Shown here: positions 24,096 through 35,200 of the stretch, one piece after another
Numbering within the stretch: position 1 is the first letter of the stretch
How the letters are laid out: the number at the start of each line of letters is the position of its first letter
Assembly: GCF_036323735.1 (NCBI RefSeq)
Contig: NC_086033.1
Location: 2,196,326-2,260,325, forward strand
Origin: Rattus norvegicus
Lineage: Eukaryota > Chordata > Mammalia > Rodentia > Muridae
Reading direction: 5' to 3'
Length of the DNA stretch: 64,000 nt
The notes under the pieces: model-generated
Seen by the model: the letters and a program-made list of their open reading frames with translations, nothing else
What the model was told of the DNA's origin: nothing
Databases searched by the model: none
Made by a program: the position numbers and the translations under genes

Positions 24096-24386
24096 TTTCT
24101 TTCTTTTGTGTATATGGGGACACATGTGTGCACATGCATGTTGAAGTTAGAAGTCAACCTCAAGTGTCCTTCCTCAGGAGCTGGCCACCTTGGACCTGGG
24201 AGTTACCATAGGTTTCTCAGCTATGTTGGCTGACCCGTAAACCTCAGAGATGCTCCTATCTCCCATCCCCAGATGTAGGATTATAACCATGTAACACACC
24301 ACGCAGCTTTCACATGGGGCTAGGGATAAACTGAGGGCCTCATGCTGGTCAACAGGTACTTTACTGACCAAGCGATCTCCGCAACA
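24096..24386 (-). mobile_element. B4-type SINE, minus strand
   Basis: gtgcacatgcatgttgaagt leads to tcacatggggctagggataa and aggtactttactgaccaagc, the reverse of a B4 element (ID-like head at the right end). Confidence 0.7.
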
Positions 24387-24423
24387 CACACACTTAAGAT
24401 TTACCCCCTCTCTGACTCTCCCA

Positions 24424-24481
24424 TCGTGTGTGAGCATGTGTGCGTGCATACCTGCGTGCGTATGTGCGTGCGTGCGTAGGA
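24424..24481. repeat. GT/GCGT-rich low-complexity repeat
   Basis: Imperfect GTGTGAGCATGTGTGCGTGC-type run. Confidence 0.8.
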
Positions 24482-24841
24482 GCATTCTGGAGATTGAGGC
24501 CTGAGTCCTATACCTGCTTTATCCGCAGACTCTCATTTTTCTTTAAATTAATCCTACTTTCATGGTCTTTGAACTTTAGAATCTATCAATGTGTGTCATT
24601 TTCCAAGTCTGAGGCATTACAAGCCTTTACATCTTCAGTCCGTCCCTCCTTTCTGTCACTTGTCTTTATGGAATCCAAGTGTTATTCTTAGGATATAGCG
24701 GGCTCCTGATGCCACCTGTCCCTTAGCCCCTTCCCCATGCTTCTCTTTATTTTAGTTATTTTCCCCCACTGTCAGGAATGACTCTAAGTCCCCACCCTCA
24801 CACCATCATCTCCACCGTACCACAGGCTGATTCAGTGACGC

Positions 24842-24843
<2 letters not shown>

Positions 24844-24903
<60 letters not shown>
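24844..24903. repeat. (CTG)20 trinucleotide repeat
   Basis: Twenty uninterrupted CTG units, preceded by gccg and followed by ttgccgatgctgctc. The minus-strand frame would read polyserine, but there is no supporting gene structure. Confidence 0.97.
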
Positions 24904-24908
<5 letters not shown>

Positions 24909-25372
24909 GATGCTGCTCAGTTTGGTTTTTAGGCATAACATTACCCACTGATTCTCAGCTGAAACTCCCCATCTCTTCCTAGAAACATGTCTTACCATTT
25001 AGGCCAAGCTGACACCAAATCGGCAGTCCTCCCGTCTTAGCCTTCTGAATTCTAAGAGACAATGTTTCCTCTGTCACAAGACAGATGAATATAATAACAT
25101 AAGGCAAGAATTCCTTCAAACATGATGCTTACAGAAAGCACGAGAAGGATTTATGCACTTGAAGATGAGTGAATGGAAATGACCCAAACTAGTAACAAGG
25201 AGGAAAATCAAAAATAAAAACAAGGCATCCAAGAGCTGAAATAAAACAGTATATCATATATATGGATGCAAAAAAATAGAATAGAACAAGAAGCAAGAAA
25301 AATGTCTGAAGAGATCGAATGAACCCCAAGGTTTGTGTGGATTGTGCATGTGTGTGCGCAGCGCATGTATAT
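24904..25372. other. Unassigned sequence
   Basis: No gene or clear interspersed repeat. Confidence 0.4.
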
Positions 25373-25385
25373 GTGAGGCAGAGAG

Positions 25386-25461
<76 letters not shown>

Positions 25462-25462
25462 T
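25373..25462. repeat. (GA)n microsatellite, about 90 bp
   Basis: Long GA run with short AGGCAGAG and AAAG interruptions. Confidence 0.97.
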
Positions 25463-25788
25463 TTTCTTTTTGGCATTTTTTTATTCCTTGTTTGTTTTGA
25501 CTTTCACTTCTTGTTTTTGGAGGGTATTTTTGAGAGACAGAGAGACTGTGAAGTTGGGTGAGTAGGTGAGCGGTGAGGATCTAGGTATATTACGTGAAAA
25601 TATTTTTAAAGGAAAAAATGTTAAGAACTTCCTAAAACTAATGAGAGATATAGGACAAAAGTTCAAAGAGTCTCAGAAAACCTCACTGAGTAATCAGAGG
25701 ATAGAAATACTGGAAGTCAAAAAATAAAGTAAAAGTAAAACAAAACAACAGAAAGAATAACATACAAAGCTGAGAAGGAGAACAATTT

Positions 25789-25789
<1 letters not shown>

Positions 25790-25837
<48 letters not shown>
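25790..25837. repeat. (CA)n microsatellite
   Basis: About 24 CA units in A-rich surroundings. Confidence 0.97.
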
Positions 25838-25839
<2 letters not shown>

Positions 25840-25949
25840 CTGTCAAGGGGAAACCCCAGAAAGAATCTGATGCATGTGACAATTCTTTGTCCTCATTTGA
25901 TACCCTTTAAATGATAACTTTTTGTAATTTAAACTTAATTTAGAAATAT

Positions 25950-26345
25950 ATTAAAAATAGAAATCTGTTAAATAATAACTGGCATTTATTTGAAAGGGAC
26001 AATAGTATAGATTAAGTGAAATCATGAATATATCCAGATGATTTTTTAAAAAAGAAATTTCAGCAAACAGTAATTGAGACAAATAAAAAAAGTTTGCAAA
26101 ATAGTAGATTCTAAACAAAAACTATTAGAAAATATGTTAAATATAAATGGCCTAATTTTTAAATTAGAAAACCAAAGTCATAAGAGTATGTATGAGAGAG
26201 ACCCAACTATGTGCTTTCTAAAAAAAATTTCGCTATAAATATAAGTGTAAAAATATTAAAAGGGAAAAGATAAAAAGATTTATCACACAAACATTAAACA
26301 AAGAGACTTTAAGTGACTCACAGAAGAAGCCCATGCCTACTCTAG
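25950..26345 (+). mobile_element. Ancient L1, ORF2 endonuclease region
   Basis: gttaaatataaatggcctaa, gagacccaactatgtgcttt and tttatcacacaaacattaaa correspond to the N-terminal endonuclease coding part of an old L1 ORF2. Decayed. Confidence 0.6.
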
Positions 26346-26367
26346 GGTATATAGGACATCCTTTCTT

Positions 26368-26482
26368 TCTTTTTTTTTTTTTTGGTTCTTTTTTTTTTTT
26401 TTTTTTTCGGAGCTGGGGACCGAACCCAGGGCCTTGCGCTTCCTAGGCAAGTGCTCTACCACTGAGCTAAATCCCCAACCCC
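26368..26482 (-). mobile_element. ID SINE (BC1-derived), minus strand, with target duplication
   Basis: A long T-run containing GGTTC, then cggagctggggaccgaaccc and gccttgcgcttcctaggcaa through ccccaacccc. The 15-bp flank aggacatcctttctt occurs at 26353-26367 and 26483-26497. The intact body and exact duplication indicate a recent insertion. Confidence 0.97.
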
Positions 26483-26499
26483 AGGACATCCTTTCTTAA

Positions 26500-26500
26500 G

Positions 26501-26550
<50 letters not shown>

Positions 26551-26610
26551 CCTCCTCCTCCTCCTCCTCCTCTTCCTCTTCCTCCTCCTCTCCTCCTCTC
26601 TGTCTCTTTA
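26500..26610. repeat. Compound (CT)n(TCC)n microsatellite
   Basis: A CT run of about 48 bases, then TCC units grading into CTTCC/CTCTCC. Confidence 0.95.
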
Positions 26611-26778
26611 CTCATGTTTAAATCAATATTAAACCCTTTTAAAATGAAGGACAACTTTGCTTTAAAAATACAAATGTATACACACACACATTTATATAAA
26701 GCATATATGTATATAGACATATGTATATGTATGTGTGCATATATAAGGTAGACAAAAATCACAAGAATATAGAAAACA

Positions 26779-27280
26779 AAGCAAAGAAGTGCAGGCCAAC
26801 AGGAACTGGATGTAGATCTCTCCTGAGAGATACAGCAAATACAGAGGCGACTGCCATCATTAAACCACTGAACTGAGAACGGAACCCCTGTTGAAGGAAT
26901 CTTAGAAAGGACTGAAAGAGCTTGAAGGGGCTCGAGACCCCATATGTACAACAATGCCAAGCAACCAGAGCTTCCAGGGACTAAGCCACTACCTAAAGAC
27001 TATACATGGACTGACCCTGGACTCTGACCTCATAGGTAGCAATGAATATCCTAGTAAGGGCACCAGTGGAAGGGGAAGCCCTGGGTCCTGCTAAGACTGA
27101 ACCCCCAGTGAACTAGATTGTTGGGGGGAGGGCGGCAATGGGGGGAGGATGGTGAGGGGAACACCCATAAGGAAGGGAAGGGGGAGGGGTTAGGGGGATG
27201 TTGGCCCGGAAACCGGGAAAGGGAATAACAATCGAAATGTAAATGAGAAATACCCAAGTTAATAAAGGTGGAAGAAAAAA
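26779..27280 (+). mobile_element. Young rat L1, strongly 5'-truncated (3'UTR only)
   Basis: It carries caaatacagaggcgactgcc, catggactgaccctggactc, the G-rich tract at about 27120-27210 and the end gggaataacaatcgaaatgt plus an A-rich tail. The 16-bp flank aagaatatagaaaaca occurs at 26763-26778 and 27281-27296. It is very close to the 3'UTR of the L1 at 31.5 kb. Confidence 0.95.
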
Positions 27281-27497
27281 AAGAATATAGAAAACATCAT
27301 CAAGCAATTTAGCTAAATTGGCATTTATAGAAGAGCTTAATTAACAGTAACAGAGTCAACTGTTTCCCAGAGCCCATGGAATATCTAGAAAAATAGGTTA
27401 TTTTCTGAGCAAATGTTGGCTATTTTAGTCTTAAATTTAAAAAAAAAAATCCACGCAGTAGAAAAACTGTCGATAAAGAAATAAAAAAAAGAAAGAA

Positions 27498-27715
27498 CGG
27501 GGACTAGAAAGATAGCTCAGAGGTTAAGAGCACTGGTTGTTCCTGCAGAGGACCTTGGTTCAGTTCCCAGCACCTACACTGCAGCTTATAGTCATCTATA
27601 ACTCCAGGGTATCCGACATCCTCCTCTGGCCTCCAAGGGCCCCGTCACACACATAATATGTACGTATATAGACAAACACTCATACACGCAAAATAAAATA
27701 AATATTTTAAAAGAA
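27498..27715 (+). mobile_element. B2/B3-type SINE
   Basis: actagaaagatagctcagag, gttaagagcactggttgttc, ttggttcagttcccagcacc, ctcctctggcctccaaggg and an AAATAAAATAAATATTTT tail form a standard B2-like series. Confidence 0.85.
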
Positions 27716-27962
27716 TAAAGAATATAGATGATTCTCAAAAACATTATGTTAAGATAAAGGAAACCCAGTACACCATCTGATTTTATTTTTATGACATTCC
27801 GGAAGAGGAGAAACTATATAGCAAAAAGAATTAGGTCAATATCTACCATGATCTGGGGAGAGAGAAGGGAAACTGACTAAAAGGGACACAAGAGGAGTTT
27901 GGGGAATGCTCTATCTTTTGTCTGCATCTGTTAAAACTCATCCAATTGCTCACTGAAAGTGG

Positions 27963-27964
<2 letters not shown>

Positions 27965-28009
<45 letters not shown>
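27965..28009. repeat. (TA)n microsatellite
   Basis: About 22 TA units. Confidence 0.95.
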
Positions 28010-28012
<3 letters not shown>

Positions 28013-28039
28013 TTCACTAAATATGACTTTTAAAATCAA

Positions 28040-28216
28040 AACAGGGTAGGTAAGAGCTTGCTGCCAACACTGGAGACCTAAGTCCAAGCCTCAGACTCCA
28101 CATGGTAGAAGGAGAGAGCTGACTTTCCCCAGAGGCTCTCTGACCTCCACAGTCAAGCTCTGAGTATCCCTCCCCCACCACGCCCACACTCAAATCAAGC
28201 AAATAAACGTTAAAGT
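28040..28216 (+). mobile_element. B3-like SINE
   Basis: cagggtaggtaagagcttgc, gagacctaagtccaagcctc, acatggtagaaggagagagc and ctctgacctccacagtcaag with an AAATAAACG tail. The tRNA-like head is diverged. Confidence 0.65.
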
Positions 28217-29823
28217 ACTAAAATGCTATTACCCAGGAGAGAGATTGCTGTAATAAATAATAATTTTAATAAACAAATCTTATATACATGGATCAGCCTA
28301 GGCCTTGACTTACCTTCCTACATAATAAGGTTTTTTGAGCTGCTAACGCATCCTGTGACTTCAAATAGAATACCATGCAACTCCCCGTCACCAGCGGACC
28401 TCCACCACCGAGCACATTTTATTTCAGCTACTTACTTTGGTTTCCCTTTTTTAGGTAAAGAGTCAAACCAATGAGAAGTACTCCAGACTTCAACAGCACG
28501 AAGGTGTGTGTAAATCTGCTGCTTTGTGTGTAATGGGCCACACCCCATCTGGTTCGGAGATCTCCTCTCTAAAACAAAGACTATTCAGGAGGAAGTTCTA
28601 GGAGCCTCTCCGGAGAGCAGAAAGGGCCTGTGATCACTGTCTCTCAGATAACACAGGCGGTCTGGGTCAGAAGGAATCTAATCCAAGCAAGAAGGCTAGA
28701 GCTGGGTCCTTGAGTTCCTGATCCACCAAGGTACTACAGAAAAGCCAGAAGCCTCAAAGCAGTGGGAGAAGATCCAGGACACGGAGAAGGCATTGCTGCA
28801 GAGAGCAGACACCCTTGCTGTCCTGTCAGTGCCTGCCTGGTTCCAGCTAAGACAAGTCAATACCGGACAGTCTTTTCATTGCTAAAGGTTAATCTTCAAA
28901 AGTATTAAATGCCATGCTGCCCTGAAGAAGAGCTTCTAGAAAAGTTCATGGTTTTGCTACTGAGCCCAAAATAACTTTCTAATTATCCACTAAGGGCTGC
29001 AACAGGCCACCTCTAGGAAAACATTTCTCTTTTTTTTTTTCGGTTTTTTTTTTAAGTCTTTTACCACTTTGCTTACACTTTCCTCAAAGGTACAGTATGA
29101 TTAATATAGAAAAAATAAATACCAAAGCCTTACAATCAAATTAGGAGAGCACTTGATAAAATGAGCCCTCTTCTTGTGAATAATTTGAAAGAATAACTGG
29201 TTTTCATTACAACCTCAGCTCCCAGCAGGTCCTACATAAACCAAGCCAGCTGCGGTTCAAGCGAAGGTCCAAAGGAGGGTCCACTCAAGGTAGGGATAAA
29301 TCACAGTTGTGATCACACACCAGCTTGCTCCCTTTTTTATCCCCCCTAATAAATTGGGCTTGACCTGAAACTCCAATAGAGTTAATTTATAGCAGCCCCC
29401 CAAATTCTTTTTTTTTAATGTAACAGTTTGCCTTTCTTTTCCTTTTAAATTTAAACCATTATGGCAAATGGAGATTTATTATATACTATAAACGCATGTG
29501 GCTTGAGCACTGGTATTTAGTCTGGAAACTCAGATGGGGTGGTGAGCTGTTGGTGCAATCAGGAAGTGCCTTGTGATATTCCTGATACAGACCAAGCACA
29601 TACTCATTCCTCACGGTGGTTGTGGCCATGGTGTGAGTACCACACAGTCCAGGTGAACAGGATGATTCAGCTAGGTCAGGAGGAAGTGTGGTCTGTGAGA
29701 GCCACATCCACCCAAGCCAGGGCTGAAACCTTCACAAGGACAGCCAAAGAGAGCACTGAGTTAGAGATGAGCAAAGAAAACCAGCTTCCTCAGACAGTTC
29801 TCCAACTTAGTCCTAGCCATCGC
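28217..29823. other. Repeat-poor unassigned DNA, possible conserved elements
   Basis: No repeat recognised for about 1.6 kb. Within 28850-29480 are homeodomain-like and TA-rich motifs (ctttctaattatccac, cccctaataaattgggctt, gagttaatttatagcag). No coding evidence. Confidence 0.4.
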
Positions 29824-30220
29824 CTCATCTCCCTCCCCCTCCTCCTTCCCCTCCCCCTCCTTTTCCTCCTGTTCCTCCTCCCCGTACTCCTCTTCCTCCT
29901 CCTCCCCCTCCTCCTCTTCCTCCTCCTCTTCCTCCTCCTCTTCATCCTCCCCCTCCTCCTTCCCCTCCCCCTCCTCCTCTCTTCCTCCTCCTCCTCTTCT
30001 CCCTCCTCCTCTTTATCCTCCCCCTCCTCCTTCCCCTCCCCCTCCTCCTCTCTTCCTCCTCCTCCTCCTCTTTTCCCTCCTCCTCTTTATCCTCCCCCTC
30101 CTCCTTCCCCTCCCCCTCCTCCTCTCTTCCTCCTCCTCCTCCTCTTCTCCCTCCTCCTCTTCCTCTTCTTCTTCCTCCTCCTCCCCTCCCTCTTCCTCCT
30201 TTTCCTCCTCCTCTCTCCAT
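29824..30220. repeat. Long polypyrimidine tract with ~72-bp higher-order repeat
   Basis: About 390 bases composed almost only of C and T on the plus strand. A unit beginning atcctccccctcctccttcc recurs at 29944, 30015 and 30089 (spacings 71 and 74), with a related start near 29827. Apparent ORFs across it (Leu/Ser/Pro-rich forward, Glu/Gly/Arg-rich reverse) are compositional artefacts. Confidence 0.95.
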
Positions 30221-30489
30221 GTCTGATGTAGCCCCAGAAGTGGCCCCTGTGTTAGCAGTTTTATGCATTCTTGTGTCCAGCCTGATATTATATCCTGGTT
30301 GAAAGTGAAGGATAACCTCATTTGTTTTTACTGTGCTGGGGACGGAATGAGACTTCTGACCCTTCTTCTAACTTCTCTTCAGTGGGCTGACATAACCCAT
30401 CCGCTCTCAAAAGATCTTTCTTTCGATCCTCATGGGCTACTAGTGCAAGGGACTTTACCAGTCTTGCACAGTCCTCTGGGAGGCAATAT

Positions 30490-30660
30490 TAACTGGTGGC
30501 TAGAGGTGTATACTTTTGGGTAGAGCCTGGCTCTGCCACTTGCCAACTTCTCTAAACCTAAACTCTTCTATCTGTGAAGTTGGAATATTTACCTAAGAAC
30601 CAGAAATAATGTCTGCGGGGGGAGGATTCAATGATGTAATAAATATAAATCACAGAAATA
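30490..30660 (+). mobile_element. MIR SINE (ancient mammalian)
   Basis: gcctggctctgccacttgcc, then aacttctctaaacctaaact, atctgtgaagttggaatatt and tacctaagaacc follow the MIR consensus order through its core and 3' part. Confidence 0.7.
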
Positions 30661-30663
30661 ATC

Positions 30664-30686
30664 ATATATATATATATATATATATT
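30664..30686. repeat. (TA)n microsatellite
   Basis: About 11 TA units just after the MIR. Confidence 0.9.
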
Positions 30687-31455
30687 AGATCAAAACTAAA
30701 AATCTTCCTTGACCCAAACACAAGAAACAGCCTATTGATATTCCGATACTGAGTCACCCATTCCCTTTTCTCTACAAATCTGTCCCCTGCATATATATGT
30801 CCACAACTTCACAACTTTTTTAATGAATAACTTATGGGGGTTCTCCTGCCATTAAGCAGTTTTTAAAACCATAGACTTTGAAGGCAGCAGAGCGCACTAG
30901 ACAACATTGCTCAGTTCCTTCACCCACCAACTTACAAATGAAGAAGCCTGAACGGCCAGAGCTCGGAAACTAAAACCTAAAAACATGTGTGGGGTCACCT
31001 GGCACCATGCCTGACACTGGTCAACACTCAATAAATGCTCTCCCTTTCCTCCTCTGGGTATCTCGAGTCTTTAAAGAAAACTTCATGAAAGATTCCGGCT
31101 TCCACCTTAAGATAATTCATCAGCACCCCCAAAAAAAAAAAAAGCATCTCGAGCCCGAAGCTTCCTCTGAGAACTCAGTCCTTCCTTCCCCACGGACTGT
31201 GCATGGTTGACAGAGAGAATTCTCAGGAGCTCCACAGTCCTCCCGCAGATGTCCTCCCAGAATTCAGAGTGCTCAGATTAGAAAGTTATCAACAAATCCT
31301 TCCCAAGTTTCAAACACAACATGTTCAACTTTGCTTTCCCACTAGACTTGGCTTGTAGACTTTGACTCAGGGCTTGGAATCTGGAGTTCTAAATCCTAAT
31401 CTCGATTTTGCTTCTTGAAGGCTGGCCTCATTTGAGGTTAACAATGACCCCCCTC
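30687..31455. other. Unassigned DNA with possible MIR remnants
   Basis: At 30995-31045 ggcaccatgcctgacactgg followed by ctcaataaatgctc resembles the end of a MIR/L2-type repeat. No gene seen. Confidence 0.35.
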
Positions 31456-31488
31456 TGTTGTGATTTGCCCTGGAGTTATCTGTTTTTT
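31456..31488 (+). mobile_element. 5' tip of left LTR-like repeat (cut off by L1)
   Basis: tgttgtgatttgc at 31456 equals the start of the right repeat at 40351. The remainder of this left repeat resumes at 36906 beyond the L1, so the L1 landed about 33 bases into it. Confidence 0.8.
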
Positions 31489-31561
31489 TTTTATTATTAT
31501 TATTAACTTGAATATTTCTTATATACATTTCGAGTGTTATTCCCTTTCCCAGTTTCCGGGC

Positions 31562-31640
31562 AAACATCCCCCTCCCCCCTCCCCTTTCTTATCGGTGTTC
31601 CCCTCCCCACCCTCCCCCCATAGTCCCCCTCCCCCCAACA
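31562..31640 (-). other. L1 3'UTR G-rich tract
   Basis: On the L1 sense strand this is several runs of four or more G separated by short A/T spacers, a known feature of rodent L1 3'UTRs able to form G-quadruplexes. Confidence 0.8.
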
Positions 31641-32211
31641 GTCTAGTTCACTGGGGGTTCAGTCTTAGCAGGACCCAGGTCTTCCCCTTCCACTGGTGCT
31701 CTTACTAGGATATTCATTGCTACCTATGAGGTCAGAGTCCAGGGTCAGTCCATGTATAGTCTTTAGGTAGTGGCTTAGTCCCTGGAAGCTCTGGTTGCTT
31801 GACATTGTTGTACATATGGGGTCTCGAGCCCCTTCAAGCTCTTCCAGTTCTTTCTCTGATTCCTTCAACGGGGGTCCTATTCTCAGTTCAGTGGTTTGCT
31901 GCTGGTATTCGCCTCTGTATTTGCTGTATTCTGGCTGTGTCTCTCAGGAGCGATCTACATCCGGCTCCTGTCGGTCTGCACTTCTTTGCTTCATCCATCT
32001 TGTCTAATTGGATGGCTGTATATGCATGGGCCACATGTGGGGCAGGCTCTGAATGGGTGTTCCTTCAGTCTCTGTTTTAATCTTTGCCTCTCTCTTCCCT
32101 GCCAAGGGTATTCTTGTTCCCCTTTTAAAGAAGGAGTGAACCATTCCCATTTTGATCATCTGTCTTGAGTTTCATTTGTTCTAGGCATTTAGGGTAATTC
32201 AAGCATTTGGG

Positions 32212-35200
32212 CTAATAGCCACTTTTCAGTGAGTGCATACCATGTATGTCTTTCTGTGTTTGGGTTAGCTCACTCAGGATGATATTTTCCAGTTCTAGCC
32301 ATTTGCCTACGAATTTCATAAAGTCGTTGTTTTTGATAGCTGAGAAGTATTCCATTGTGTAGATGTACCACATTTTCTGTATCCATTCCTCTGTTGAAGG
32401 GCATCTGGGTTCTTTCCAGCTTCTGGCTATTATAAATAAGGCTGCAATGAACATAGTGGAGCACGTGTCTTTTTTATATGTTGGGGCATCTTTTGGGTAT
32501 ATGCCCAAGAGAGGTATAGCTGGATCCTCAGGCAGTTCAATGTCCAATTTTCTGAGGATCCTCCAGACTGATTTCCAGAATGGTTGTACCAGTTTGCAAT
32601 CCCACCAACAATGGAGGAGTGTTCCTCTTTCTCCACATCCTCGCCAGCATCTGTTGTCCCCTGAGTTTTTGATCTTAGCCATTCTCACTGGTGTGAGGTG
32701 AAATCTCAGGGTTGTTTTGATTTGCATTTCCCTTATGACTAAAGATGTTGAACATTTCTTTAGGTGTTTCTCAGCCATTCGGCATTCCTCAGCTGTGAAT
32801 TCTTTGTTTAGCTCTGAGCCCCATTTTTTAATAGGGTTATTTGTTTCCCTGTGGTCTAACTTCTTGAGTTCTTTGTATATTTTGGATATAAGGCCTCTAT
32901 CTGTTGTAGGATTGGTAAAGATCTTTTCCCAATCTGTTGGTTGCCGTTTTGTCCTAACCACAGTGTCCTTTGCCTTACAGAAGCTTTGCAGTTTTATGAG
33001 ATCCCATTTGTCAATTCTTGATCTTAGAGCATAAGCCATTGGTATTTTGTTCAGGAAATTTTTTCCAGTGCCCATGTGTTCCAGATGCTTCCCTAGTTTT
33101 TCTTCTATTAGTTTGAGTGTGTCTGCTTTGATGTGGAGGTCCTTGATCCACTTGGACTTAAGCTTTGTACAGGGTGATAAGCATGGATCGATCTGCATTC
33201 TTCTACATGTTGACCTCCAGTTGAACCAGCACCATTTGCTGAAAATGCTATCTTTTTTCCATTGGATGGTTTTGGCTTCTTTGTCAAAAATCAAGTGACC
33301 ATATGTGTGTGGGTTCATTTCTGGGTCTTCAATTCTATTCCATTGGTCTATCTGTCTGTCTCTGTACCAATACCATGCAGTTTTTATCACTATTGCTCTG
33401 TAATACTGCTTGAGTTCAGGGATAGTGATTCCCCCTGAAGTCCTTTTATTGTTGAGGATAGCTTTAGCTATCCTGGGTTTTTTGTTATTCCAGATGAATT
33501 TGCAAATTGTTCTGTCTAACTCTTTGAAGAATTGGATTGGTATTTTGATGGGGATTGCATTGAATCTGTAGGTTGCTTTTGGTAAAATGGCCATTTTTAT
33601 TATATTAATCCTGCCAATCCATGAGCATGGGAGATCTTTCCATCTTCTGAGGTCTTCTTCAATTTCCTTCTTCAGTGTCTTGAAGTTCTTATTGTACAGA
33701 TCTTTTACTTGCTTTGTTAAAGTTACTCCGAGGTACTTTATATTATTTGGGTCTATTATGAAGGGTGTCGTTTCCCTAATTTCTTTCTCGGCTTGTTTCT
33801 CTTTTGTATAGAGGAAGGCAACTGATTTATTTGAGTTAATTTTATACCCAGCCACTTTGCTGAAGTTGTTTATCAGCTTTAGTAGTTCTCTGGTGGAACT
33901 TTTGGGATCACTTAAATATACTATCATATCATCTGCAAATAGTGATATTTTGACTTCTTCTTTTCCGATCTGTATCCCCTTGACATCCTTTTGTTGTCTG
34001 ATTGCTCTGGCTAGAACTTCAAGAACTATATTGAATAAGTAGGGAGAGAGTGGGCAGCCTTGTCTAGTCCCTGATTTTAGTGGGATTGCTTCAAGTTTCT
34101 CTCCATTTAGTTTAATGTTACAAACTGGTTTGCTGTATATGGCTTTTACCATGTTCAGGTATGGGCCTTGAATTCCTATTCTTTCCAGGACTTTTATCAT
34201 GAAGGGGTGTTGAATTTTGTCAAATGCTTTCTCAGCATCTAATGAAATGATCATGTGGTTCTGTTCTTTCAGTTTGTTTATATAATGGATCACGTTGATG
34301 GTTTTCCGTATATTAAACCATCCCTGCATGCCTGGGATGAAGCCTACTTGATCATGGTGGATGATTGTTTTGATGTGCTCTTGGATTCGGTTTGCCAGAA
34401 TTTTGTTGAGTATTTTTGCGTCGATATTCATAAGGGAAATTGGTCTGAAGTTCTCTTTCTTTGTTGTGTCTTTGTGTGGTTTAGGTATAAGAGTAATTGT
34501 GGCTTCGTAGAAGGTATTCGGTAGTGATCCATCTGTTTCAATTTTGTGGAATAGTTTGGATAATATTGGTATGAGGTCTTCTATGAAGGTTTGGTAGAAT
34601 TCTGCACTAAACCCGTCTGGACCTGGGCTCTTTTTGGTTGGGAGACCTTTAATGACTGCTTCTATTTCCTTAGGAGTTATGGGGTTGTTTAACTGGTTTA
34701 TCTGTTCCTGATTTAACTTCGGTACCTGGTATCTGTCTAGGAAATTGTCCATTTCCTGAAGATTTTCAAGTTTTGTTGAATATAGGTTTTTGTAGTAAGA
34801 TCTGGTGATTTTTTGAATTTCCTCTGAATCTGTTGTTATGTCTCCCTTTTCATTTCTGATTTTGTTAATTTGGACGCACTCTCTGTGTCCTCTCGTTAGT
34901 CTGGCTAAGGGTTTATCTATCTTGTTGATTTTCTCAAAGAACCAACTTTTGGTTCTGTTGATTCTTTCTATGGTCCTTTTTGTTTCTACTTGGTTGATTT
35001 CAGCTCTGAGTTTGATTATTTCCTGCCTTCTACTCCTCCTGGGTGTATTTGCTTCTTTTTGTTCTAGAGCTTTTAGGTGTGCTGTCAAGCTGCTGACATA
35101 TGCTCTTTCCTGTTTCTTTCTGCAGGCACTCAGCGCTATGAGTTTTCCTCTTAGCACAGCTTTCATTGTGTCCCATAAGTTTGGGTATGTTGTACCTTCA

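Noticed and set aside
24798..24998. Polyserine ORF across the CTG repeat
   Set aside because: 66 codons with no splice signals or conserved flank; a polyglutamine-type gene is not supported.
29539..30231. 230-codon ORF with long Leu/Ser/Pro stretches, and reverse Glu/Gly/Arg ORFs
   Set aside because: They lie over a polypyrimidine simple repeat that is open in several frames by composition. No start context, domain or splice structure.
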